A DNA stretch of 42,218 nt from positions 1 to 42,218 of the forward strand of contig JANQEQ010000106.1 of assembly GCA_028278245.1 (NCBI GenBank). Reading direction: 5' to 3'. A program made the translations under genes and the position numbers. Under the pieces are notes generated by a model, which was not told the origin of the DNA, ran no database searches, and saw only the letters and a program-made list of their open reading frames with translations. The DNA comes from Phycisphaerales bacterium. GTDB lineage: Bacteria > Planctomycetota > Phycisphaerae > Phycisphaerales > SM1A02. Positions 18,994 through 26,404 of the stretch are shown one piece after another; position 1 is the stretch's first letter, and the number at the start of each line of letters is the position of its first letter.

Positions 18994-20694
18994 TCACGAA
19001 TCTGAACTTAATTTGCTCTCAACCAGGTTCAGGATTTCCTTTTCCTTGTCGAGCGTTTGTTTTTCGATACTTTCCGCCTTCTGAAGCACTTGATTGAGCC
19101 AGGTTTGATCTTCAACGTCGCCGGAGTTGATTTTCACGTTGAGGTGTGCTCCCATCACCGCTGATCTAGCACACAACGCCCCCACACCTGCATCTGATAC
19201 TGATGCCTCCAGCCCGATCTCCGCCATTGCCTGCATCACTTCCATCGATTCATACGATCGCTCCATCACCTGCAAAGGAATTTCGATGGCATACTTCGTC
19301 GCATCCTGGATTGCCTGATGCTGGATTGCCTTTTCCTCATCGTTGCCCGCAGGTAGCTTGAATGCATCCATGATCTGGTTGAATGCGCGAGTGTCTTCAT
19401 CTATCAGGCGCAGAAGTTCATCGTGCAACACTTTCCCTTTTTCAGCCCAATCGGAATACGTCTCCCATTTGTCATCCCAGCCTCGCTTATGCGATGAAAG
19501 ATTCGCGACCATTGTTCCCAGCGCTGCTCCCATTGCCCCCACTGCTGCTGCGATTGAACCTCCACCCGGCGCCTTGGATTCCGAGGCTGTCTCCCAAACA
19601 AAACCATTCAAAGGCATATCAACCAGATTCTTCGTCTGCGCATCCCTGGCCAGCACATACTCAATGATCTTCTCATCAGGATCGAAGGGACCAAGATCAT
19701 CCAATCCCAGTGACTTGACTGCAATCTTGATCAACTCTCGATCAGATACGCCCACCGATCGTTTCTGCTTTCGGAGGAAGTATCGTCCAGCATCGAGCAT
19801 TGCATTCAATGGGATCAGACCGACCAATTCAGATCCAGTGACTCGTATCCCGCGCGCCTGCGCTCTTTCACAGCACGCTTCAAACGCAACATGTGCTGGT
19901 GTCACGCTGATGTTTGTCAGGTTCATGGAGATTTGGCATACACCATACTCTTCGATATACCACCCGATGCCCTTGACACATTTGAGCATACCCGGTTCCC
20001 AGACGGTCTTGCCTTGCTCGTCCTTGACAATCTTGCCCGTGAGTGGGTTCCCTTCGCGCTTGATTCGGCCTTTTTCCCGCACATCAAATGCGATGGCATT
20101 CGCTCGACGAGAAGAAGTCGTATTGAGATTGACGTTGTATGCCACCAGGAAATCCCGCGCGCTGACGGCCGTGGCTCCTGATCGTGCATTGAACTCTGCC
20201 GACCCAAAGTCCGGTTTCCATCGTTCATCCTTGAGACGATCGGGGAGAGCTTCGTATTCACCCTGCCGCACGGTCGCCAGATTTTTTCGTTCATCAATAA
20301 GTGCTGCATTTTCATAGCAGAACACAGTCAGTCCGACCTCTTCGCCGAGCCTCTGGGCAAGCTTCCGCGCCCACCCCACCGTTTCGTCCATGGTGATATT
20401 TGAGATCGGTACCAACGGGCAAACATCCATCGCACCAAACCGTGGGTGCTCGCCGTGATGCTTGCTCATGTCGATGAGTTCCGCAGCCTTTCGTCCCGCA
20501 ACCACCGCTGCATCCAGAACTTCTTCCGGAGTCCCCACAAATGTGACCACAGTCCGGTTGGTTGCCTGCCCCGGATCGACATCAAGCAACTTCACACCAT
20601 CGACCGCTTCGATTTGATCGGTAATCTGCTTGATGAGAGACATATCGTTCCCTTCACTGAAATTGGGAACGCATTCGATGAGTTGATGAGCCAT
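18994..20694 (-). CDS. ftcD: Bifunctional glutamate formimidoyltransferase / formimidotetrahydrofolate cyclodeaminase
   Basis: A fused cytosolic enzyme of 566 residues that passes the formimino group of N-formimino-glutamate (from histidine breakdown) to tetrahydrofolate and then deaminates it to methenyl-THF. The formiminotransferase half (about 1-330) starts IECVPNFSEG and carries the active-site block HHGEHPRFGAMDVCPLVPISN. The cyclodeaminase half (about 355-560) has TASESKAPGGGSIAAAVGAM and a helical C-terminus. The two-domain order is that of the animal enzyme, while many bacteria encode the halves separately. AAAAGGA precedes the ATG. No hut genes are in view. It is divergent from folE, another folate-pathway gene, across a 238-bp gap. 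Confidence 0.94.
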   Translation of the reverse strand: MAHQLIECVPNFSEGNDMSLIKQITDQIEAVDGVKLLDVDPGQATNRTVVTFVGTPEEVLDAAVVAGRKAAELIDMSKHHGEHPRFGAMDVCPLVPISNITMDETVGWARKLAQRLGEEVGLTVFCYENAALIDERKNLATVRQGEYEALPDRLKDERWKPDFGSAEFNARSGATAVSARDFLVAYNVNLNTTSSRRANAIAFDVREKGRIKREGNPLTGKIVKDEQGKTVWEPGMLKCVKGIGWYIEEYGVCQISMNLTNISVTPAHVAFEACCERAQARGIRVTGSELVGLIPLNAMLDAGRYFLRKQKRSVGVSDRELIKIAVKSLGLDDLGPFDPDEKIIEYVLARDAQTKNLVDMPLNGFVWETASESKAPGGGSIAAAVGAMGAALGTMVANLSSHKRGWDDKWETYSDWAEKGKVLHDELLRLIDEDTRAFNQIMDAFKLPAGNDEEKAIQHQAIQDATKYAIEIPLQVMERSYESMEVMQAMAEIGLEASVSDAGVGALCARSAVMGAHLNVKINSGDVEDQTWLNQVLQKAESIEKQTLDKEKEILNLVESKLSSDS

Positions 20695-20932
20695 GAGTGG
20701 AAATCCTTTTAAACTGATAAGTCAGGAATCGTGCATCCTACCGTCTCTGCCATAAATGTGGGCAGATTGACTATTCCCTCATTGACCCGGATCGTGTACC
20801 CTCAATATCAGCCTGCTACATCGTAACTTGCTACGTCTGAGCAGCTTTCACACGCTCACGACTGGCCGATATCTCCCCAGCAGCCTAGAGTCTGCAGTAT
20901 CAGGCATCCAGACTTCGAGCAAGGGTTCTCCC

Positions 20933-21589
20933 ATGGCCGAATTGACCACCCACACGCATTCGTCGATCTCTGACAACAGCTCTGCTCCCGGAAGTGAACC
21001 TGCTTCACCCGAGGACCAGAAAGCGATGGAGCATATCCATGGGCTCCTGGAGTTCATCGGCGAGGATCCCGATCGTGAAGGTCTCGTGGCCACCCCCCGC
21101 CGCGTGATCATGGCCATGAAGGATCATTTCCGGGGTTACCATGAGGATCCACGCTCATATCTTGCCCGCACCTTCTCTGAAGTCGAAGGCTACAACGAGT
21201 TGGTTCTGGTCAGCGATATTGAACTGCACAGCCACTGCGAGCACCACATGGTTCCGTTCGTGGGCAAGGCCCATGTTGCGTATATTCCGGATGGAAAAGT
21301 CGTCGGCTTGTCCAAGATCTGTCGGGTTGTTGATGCGTTTGCCCATCGGCTCCAGGTGCAGGAAAAACTCACCGCTCAAATCGCTGACACCATCTTGGAT
21401 GTCCTTCGACCCCAGGGCGTTGCCGTGATTCTGCAATGTCGCCACTTCTGCATGTGCTATCGCGGCGTGAAAAAACCGGGCAGCTGGACGACCACGAGTA
21501 AACTCCTGGGTTGCTTCATGAACGATGAGGCTTCCCGACTCGAACTGCTCACCCTCATTGGGATGGAGCGAGAGATCGGCAAGGGATAA
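20933..21589 (+). CDS. folE: GTP cyclohydrolase I
   Basis: Converts GTP to 7,8-dihydroneopterin triphosphate, the first step of tetrahydrofolate and pterin synthesis. Zinc ligands are visible as Cys102 and His105 (HSHCEHHMVPF) and Cys173 (HFCMCYRGV), along with the substrate-binding segment KVVGLSKICRVVDAFAHRLQVQE. The frame is open from 20828, but homologues begin near the ATG at 20933, giving a usual length of 218 residues with a disordered acidic N-terminus; the 35 residues further upstream look unlike protein. It is followed after 30 bases by the BtpA-family gene, suggesting one operon. Confidence 0.93.
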   Translation: MAELTTHTHSSISDNSSAPGSEPASPEDQKAMEHIHGLLEFIGEDPDREGLVATPRRVIMAMKDHFRGYHEDPRSYLARTFSEVEGYNELVLVSDIELHSHCEHHMVPFVGKAHVAYIPDGKVVGLSKICRVVDAFAHRLQVQEKLTAQIADTILDVLRPQGVAVILQCRHFCMCYRGVKKPGSWTTTSKLLGCFMNDEASRLELLTLIGMEREIGKG

Positions 21590-21619
21590 TGGATACTGAG
21601 CACGGGATGTGAGGTCTGC

Positions 21620-22426
21620 ATGATGTTTCCCCCAAAGCGTTCAATCTTTGGCATGATTCATCTGCTGCCCTTGCCGGGAACACCTGCTCTGAGTCGACGA
21701 GGCCGATCATCATCGATGAAGGAGATTGTCCAGCGCGCTGTCGATGAGGCAAAGTTGTTGTTGGGTGCGGGATTTGACGGCCTGATCCTGGAAAACATGC
21801 ACGATGTGCCGTACCTGCGGCGAAACGTCGGTCCTGAGATCGTTTCCGCCATGACCGTCGCGGCCCAAGCGGTAAGGGAGTGCTCGCCGGATACGTCAAT
21901 GGGAATTCAGATTCTGGCCGGAGCAAATCGGGAAGCGCTGGCAGTGGCCAAGGCATGTGATCTCCAGTTCATCCGGGCGGAGGGATTCGTTTTCGCCTCT
22001 GTCGCTGATGAGGGTTTACTCGATGAAGCCGATGCCGGTCCTCTGCTGCGCTACCGCAAAATGATCGAGGCTGAATCGATTCACATCCTTGCTGACATCA
22101 AGAAAAAGCACAGCAGCCACGCGATCACGTCAGATGTTGATCTGCTTGAAACCGCCAAGGCAGCTACTTTCTTCGGTGCTGATGGCATCATCCTCACCGG
22201 CTCGGCGACCGGTCAGCCCACTCCGCTTGATGATGTGCAGCGGGTCCGCGCTGAACTGCCGGATTCTCCCCTCTTCATCGGTTCCGGCGTCACACCCGAA
22301 ACCGCTCCACAACTTCTCGAATACGCAGACGCTCTGATCGTCGGTTCATACCTCAAGAAAGACGGCCTGTGGAGTAATGAGATGGATCCCCAACGCGCGG
22401 CAGAAATCGCCAAAAGTCATGACTAA
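21620..22426 (+). CDS. BtpA/SgcQ-family TIM-barrel protein
   Basis: A 268-residue member of the BtpA family, named for a cyanobacterial photosystem I biogenesis protein and including E. coli SgcQ. Recognisable family blocks are FGMIHLLPLPGTP, DGLILENMHDVPY, FIRAEGFVFASVADEG, DIKKKHSSHAI, DGIILTGSATGQPT and LFIGSGVTPETAPQLLEYADALIVGSYLK. These fit a phosphate-binding (beta/alpha)8 barrel. GAGG sits 6 bases before the first of two adjacent ATGs (21620, 21623). It is co-oriented with folE after a 30-base gap. A photosynthetic role makes no sense here; a sugar or nucleotide-related enzyme is likelier, but the substrate is not known. Confidence 0.88.
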   Translation: MMFPPKRSIFGMIHLLPLPGTPALSRRGRSSSMKEIVQRAVDEAKLLLGAGFDGLILENMHDVPYLRRNVGPEIVSAMTVAAQAVRECSPDTSMGIQILAGANREALAVAKACDLQFIRAEGFVFASVADEGLLDEADAGPLLRYRKMIEAESIHILADIKKKHSSHAITSDVDLLETAKAATFFGADGIILTGSATGQPTPLDDVQRVRAELPDSPLFIGSGVTPETAPQLLEYADALIVGSYLKKDGLWSNEMDPQRAAEIAKSHD

Positions 22427-22450
22427 CACTTTAGATCACGATCGTAATGA

Positions 22451-22472
22451 GCACCGCATGGTAATGCGGTGC
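22451..22472. terminator. Perfect 9-bp hairpin between convergent genes
   Basis: GCACCGCAT, loop GGTA, then ATGCGGTGC. It lies 24 bases past the stop of the BtpA-family gene and 18 bases past the stop of the convergent AT-rich gene. There is no clear U-run on the plus strand, so it may end transcription weakly or protect 3' ends from both sides. Confidence 0.5.
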
Positions 22473-22489
22473 AAAAGTCAAAAATATTG

Positions 22490-23170
22490 TTATGTTGACC
22501 AAATCAGGCGACATTCAGTTTGAATATCTTGCATATTCACAGGCTTTAGATACTCTGGTGAAGACTGATTAAGAATGAGGTTATAGCGTATTATGATATC
22601 CGAAATTTCATCCCCGATTCGATTAAATAATTCTAACTGAATTGTAGGAAATGCAGTGGGGTTTTTATCTAAATGCACAACATATTGGCTAACTGGTTCA
22701 CCAACTTTATTGTAGGCTTCGCACAACTTTTCTAAGTCATCTTGGATTAGTAATTTTGGTGTATCTTCACCCTCTCCAACGAATTCATCATATTTTTCAA
22801 TGGCAGTTTTTCTCCAACTGTCTCTGTGACTATCAGGATATCTTTTCCCATACTCCTTACAAAACCAATCTCTTGATAAAACTTGAGGATTTTTGTAAAT
22901 CTTCGTTAACAATCGACGCAATGAGAGAGATTTGTGTTTCTCTCCGGGTTCCGTAAGACAACGAATTAATACAGCTTCTCCGATAATTGAGTTACGTTCA
23001 AACCATTTATAAACATGAGTGGAACGTAATTTCAGAGTAGAGTTTTTTATCGCTTTCAATACTTCTTCACGAACTGCATTCTTTTCAAGTAACTCTCGAG
23101 TGATTGTTGTACACCGATTGATCCAGTCCCTCCAGATATTCCTGTGCTTATCATAATCGCTCGGTTTCAT
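22490..23170 (-). CDS. AT-rich protein of unknown function (weak HEPN/AbiU2-like resemblance)
   Basis: A 226-residue, probably cytosolic helical protein with no signal peptide. I do not recognise the family securely. The C-terminal third (DDLEKLCEAYNKVGEPVSQYVVHLDKNPTAF onward, about residues 143-205) has the look of HEPN/AbiU2-type domains, with the layout helix, Y-V-V-H-L-D, then a long helix. However, the typical R-x4-6-H motif is not clean, since the arginine is missing. Codon use and composition are clearly more AT-rich than the genes on both sides. The ATG lies 21 bases after the threonine dehydrogenase stop with no strong ribosome-binding site. Likely acquired, possibly a defence-related or toxin-like protein; that is a guess. 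Confidence 0.7.
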   Translation of the reverse strand: MKPSDYDKHRNIWRDWINRCTTITRELLEKNAVREEVLKAIKNSTLKLRSTHVYKWFERNSIIGEAVLIRCLTEPGEKHKSLSLRRLLTKIYKNPQVLSRDWFCKEYGKRYPDSHRDSWRKTAIEKYDEFVGEGEDTPKLLIQDDLEKLCEAYNKVGEPVSQYVVHLDKNPTAFPTIQLELFNRIGDEISDIIIRYNLILNQSSPEYLKPVNMQDIQTECRLIWST

Positions 23171-23191
23171 CTGTAATTCAATCCATTTGGA

Positions 23192-24274
23192 TTATACTGA
23201 TGGTTCATACCGTGCTTTGATATTCGGCACGAGATATTCCTCAAATGCACTTTCGAGTGTGTGGCGAGGTTTGTATCCCCAATCGCGCTGGGCGGCGGAG
23301 CAGTCAATATCGGCTGGCCAGGAGTCAACGATCGCCTGACGCTGCTGATCCGGCTGGAAGGTGATCTCAGCTTTGGGGAAATACTCTTTGACCAGATTCG
23401 CAATCTCCCCAGCTGTCGGCGCAAAACTACTGATGTTATAAACGCACCGAGTTAGTTGAGATGCATCGGCAGATGCGAGTTTCAATGTTGCTTCGATCGC
23501 CTCGGGCATCGTCATAAACGGTATGCGCGCATCCTCACGTACAAAGCAGGCATACGGTTTCCCCGAGGCAGCAGCATGGATCATCTCCGGCGCGTAATCA
23601 CTCGTACCGCCGGAAGGAACCGTCTCGCTACTGATCAAACCGGGATAGCGAACACAACGAAAATCGAGGATGTCGGCGATGCGATCCTCCGCCAGTTGGC
23701 GATACCACCGGGCGTAATACCGGCCGAGGTTTTCGCAATACTGCTTATTACAGCCGTACATCGTAGTCGGTGAGGGGTAATCATCTTCTCTGATCGCGCC
23801 CGCCTTTTCCTTCGTTGCAACATCCGGCAGGCCATAGGCCGCTATCGAGCTGGGGAAGATGAACTTGACCCGTCGGCCGTGTGATCGGGTTTGTTCCGCC
23901 GCCAGATGCAGGAGGTTGAGCGTTCCCCCAACATTGACCGCATGGGCCGTCTCCGGCTTGAATTCCGCCCGAGTGCTGAGCAGAGCCGCAAGGTGATAGA
24001 TCTCCGTGATCTCATACATGGCCAGGAGGCGGTCCAGGAGTGTTTCATCACACACATCGCCGACGAACGTCTCCAGGCACATTTTCCGCTGATCCGGCTC
24101 CAGCTTGCGCAAGTCCGTTGCAATGATCGAGTTGCCACCTGCCCCGTGAAGGGCGCAGATTAAGCCATGCCCGACTTCACCTCCCGCACCGGTGATAAGC
24201 ACAGCGGATGATCGGCGAGCACCCTGTTCTTGCTTGGCGGCAGTGGTCGGTCCGGCTTTTCGCGATACGGTCAT
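23192..24274 (-). CDS. L-threonine 3-dehydrogenase, SDR type (NAD-dependent epimerase family)
   Basis: An extended short-chain dehydrogenase. The Rossmann fold opens SSAVLITGAGGEVGHGLICAL, then IIATDLRK and VGDVCD (NAD-binding acidic positions), YHLAALLS, the Ser-Tyr-Lys active site (FIFPSSIAAYG; MYGCNKQYCENLGRYY) and the substrate block FRCVRYPGLIS. These match the non-zinc, epimerase-like threonine dehydrogenases. The partner gene glycine C-acetyltransferase is divergent immediately upstream, which supports oxidation of threonine to 2-amino-3-ketobutyrate. The frame is open to 24451, but the upstream 59 residues are low-quality and start inside the intergenic promoter region; the ATG at 24274 begins 27 residues before the Rossmann motif, giving 360 residues. 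Confidence 0.88.
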   Translation of the reverse strand: MTVSRKAGPTTAAKQEQGARRSSAVLITGAGGEVGHGLICALHGAGGNSIIATDLRKLEPDQRKMCLETFVGDVCDETLLDRLLAMYEITEIYHLAALLSTRAEFKPETAHAVNVGGTLNLLHLAAEQTRSHGRRVKFIFPSSIAAYGLPDVATKEKAGAIREDDYPSPTTMYGCNKQYCENLGRYYARWYRQLAEDRIADILDFRCVRYPGLISSETVPSGGTSDYAPEMIHAAASGKPYACFVREDARIPFMTMPEAIEATLKLASADASQLTRCVYNISSFAPTAGEIANLVKEYFPKAEITFQPDQQRQAIVDSWPADIDCSAAQRDWGYKPRHTLESAFEEYLVPNIKARYEPSV

Positions 24275-24547
24275 TAGTCCAAACTCCAGATCACGGGGAT
24301 TTTCAACTCCCCCATTGTAGAAACTATCCGGGCATTCGCTCGGTCTGGGATATATTGCAATCCATGCATATCTCCCCTCACCCCCCCACACAACCTCCCA
24401 CGCATAATTACCACCCATCTCCTCACAAACTACCGTTGACTGATGGATCATACAGTGAAGTCAGCTCAAGAATGCTCGGGTGATGTATGATGCCCGGTCT
24501 GACTCGATTATTCACTCACACACATTTACAGATTCGGAAACAGCACC
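24275..24547. promoter_or_regulatory. Divergent intergenic region of the threonine degradation pair
   Basis: A 273-bp gap between divergently read threonine dehydrogenase and glycine C-acetyltransferase genes must hold both promoters. It includes a C-rich, A/C-biased run at about 24376-24430. I see no convincing -10/-35 pair or riboswitch fold. Confidence 0.4.
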
Positions 24548-25789
24548 ATGTTCGGTCAATTGCAAAAAGGTCTCCAGACGGAACTCACCACTATTCGCGA
24601 CGCCGGCCTGTACAAGGAAGAGCGTTACATTCTCACTCCGCAGGCGGCGGATATCCGGGTTGAATACCCCGAAGGCAGCCCAGCCGCTGATGTCATCAAC
24701 TTCTGCGCTAATAACTACCTGGGGCTGTCGTCCCATCCCAAGGTGCTCGAAGCAGCGCGGAAAGCGCTAGACACACATGGATATGGGCTGAGCAGCGTGC
24801 GATTCATCTGCGGCACACAGGATATTCATCGCGAACTTGAGCGGAAGATCGCTCAATTCCATCAGACCGATGATTCCATTCTCTACGTTGCGTGCTTCGA
24901 TGCCAACGGCGGTCTCTTTGAACCGTTATTCACCAAGGAAGACGCGATCATCTCCGATGAACTCAATCACGCATCGATCATCGACGGCATACGGCTCTGC
25001 AAGGCAGCTCGCTATCGCTACAAGAACAACGACATGACTGATCTGGAGGCGAAGCTGAAGGAAGCACAGGGAGCACGCTATCGCATCATTGCAACTGATG
25101 GTGCCTTCTCGATGGACGGGATAGTCGCCAAACTGGATGAAATCTGTGATCTGGCAGACAAATATGATGCGCTGGTGATGGTCGATGATTCACACTGTTC
25201 CGGCTTCATGGGATCGTCCGGCCGAGGATCGACCGATTACTGCAATGTGATGGGACGGGTGGATATCATCACCTCTACGCTGGGCAAGGCATTGGGTGGT
25301 GCATCTGGTGGGTTTACCACCGGCCGGCAGGAAATTATTGACCTGCTCCGTCAACGATCCCGCCCCTATCTCTTTTCCAACACGGTCTCGCCGATCGTCG
25401 TGCAGGCTTCGATTGCTGTGCTTGATCTGCTATCAGAAACCACCGAGCTGCGCGACAAACTGGAAGCCAATACCCTGCGTTTCCGCAAGGGCATGACGGA
25501 AGCCGGCTTTGACATCAAGCCCGGCGACCACCCCATCGCGCCGATCATGCTCTACAACGCCAAGCTCAGCCAGGATATGGCCCGTGATATGTATGCCGAG
25601 GGCATTTATGTGATCGGATTTTTCTATCCCGTAGTCCCCCGAGGTCTGGCACGCATCCGCTGCCAACTCTCTGCCGCTCATGAATTTGAGCACATCGACC
25701 GGGCAATTGAGGCTTTCATCAAGGTGGGGAAGAAATACGACATTCTCCATAAAAGCCGTGAGGAGATCATTGCCCAGTACGGGGAATAG
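24548..25789 (+). CDS. kbl: Glycine C-acetyltransferase (2-amino-3-ketobutyrate CoA ligase)
   Basis: A PLP-dependent alpha-oxoamine synthase of 413 residues that cleaves 2-amino-3-ketobutyrate with CoA to glycine and acetyl-CoA. Motifs in order: [14 protein letters not shown] (about 51-64), [30 protein letters not shown] (138-150), [12 protein letters not shown] (211-222, PLP-pyridine Asp) and the Schiff-base lysine Lys247 in [14 protein letters not shown]. The C-terminal domain shows [18 protein letters not shown]. The length matches E. coli Kbl closely. The divergent threonine dehydrogenase supplies the substrate, so the pair forms the two-step threonine-to-glycine route. KBL and 5-aminolevulinate synthase are alike, but the motif set and context favour KBL. 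Confidence 0.94.
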   Translation: MFGQLQKGLQTELTTIRDAGLYKEERYILTPQAADIRVEYPEGSPAADVINFCANNYLGLSSHPKVLEAARKALDTHGYGLSSVRFICGTQDIHRELERKIAQFHQTDDSILYVACFDANGGLFEPLFTKEDAIISDELNHASIIDGIRLCKAARYRYKNNDMTDLEAKLKEAQGARYRIIATDGAFSMDGIVAKLDEICDLADKYDALVMVDDSHCSGFMGSSGRGSTDYCNVMGRVDIITSTLGKALGGASGGFTTGRQEIIDLLRQRSRPYLFSNTVSPIVVQASIAVLDLLSETTELRDKLEANTLRFRKGMTEAGFDIKPGDHPIAPIMLYNAKLSQDMARDMYAEGIYVIGFFYPVVPRGLARIRCQLSAAHEFEHIDRAIEAFIKVGKKYDILHKSREEIIAQYGE

Positions 25790-25889
25790 TGCCATGCGGA
25801 AGCTGAATCCGTGGATGAGTTGCAAACTTTTCCTCTCCATATGAGTAGAAATCCGCTACACTTATTGGATTATGACTACGGAGGTCACC

Positions 25890-26303
25890 ATGAAGACAAA
25901 GTGGGCGATGATGGCGGACTTCTCAATCACCATGCCCGACAGACCCGGTGAGTTGATGACCCTCTCAACCAAGCTGCGTGATTCAGAAATCAATCTTTAC
26001 GGTCTCTGGGGATATGGAGGCGTCGATAGCATCAACGGCAATAGCCGATTCTATTGCGTCCCCGAGAATGCAGCAGCCTTTCGAGAGTTCATCAAGAGAG
26101 AGAACATCAAGTTCGAGGAAGGCCTGACCATCTATCTCACCGGCCCCGATTCCGGTGGAGCATTGGTGGAAACTCTCGAACTGATCGCCTCGGAAGGTAT
26201 CAATCTCCATGCTATTCAGGCTGTTGCCATCCGCGGGGAGTATGGCTGTTTCATCTGGGCAGATCCACAGCATTGGGACAAGCTTTCGCAGATCCTTGCG
26301 TGA
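25890..26303 (+). CDS. ACT-domain protein
   Basis: A 137-residue small cytosolic protein built of two ACT-like halves. The first starts DFSITMPDRPGELMTLSTKL (the P-D-R-P-G loop is the classic ligand turn) and the second SGGALVETLELIASEGINLHAIQAVAI. ACT pairs bind amino acids and regulate enzymes; no catalytic domain is attached. The frame is open from 25872, but GGAGG at 25880-25884 is 5 bases before the ATG at 25890, which decides the start. It follows the threonine/glycine gene after a 100-bp gap, so an amino-acid-sensing role in that pathway is plausible but unproven. Confidence 0.85.
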   Translation: MKTKWAMMADFSITMPDRPGELMTLSTKLRDSEINLYGLWGYGGVDSINGNSRFYCVPENAAAFREFIKRENIKFEEGLTIYLTGPDSGGALVETLELIASEGINLHAIQAVAIRGEYGCFIWADPQHWDKLSQILA

Positions 26304-26404
26304 ATTGATCCCGGCATAACGTTCGCCACAGCAATCCTGTCTCGTAGTTATCCACACAATGTTGAGCGGTGATGTGATCAATTCCTCACCGCATCCAGAT
26401 CACC

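Noticed and set aside
19343..20317. A 324-residue frame antisense to the formiminotransferase-cyclodeaminase gene.
   Set aside because: The opposite strand encodes a full, recognisable enzyme; the antisense product is Ser/Pro/Arg-rich with no family resemblance.
24275..24547. Possible glycine riboswitch or other leader RNA ahead of the glycine C-acetyltransferase gene.
   Set aside because: No matching conserved core or paired helices could be found by eye.
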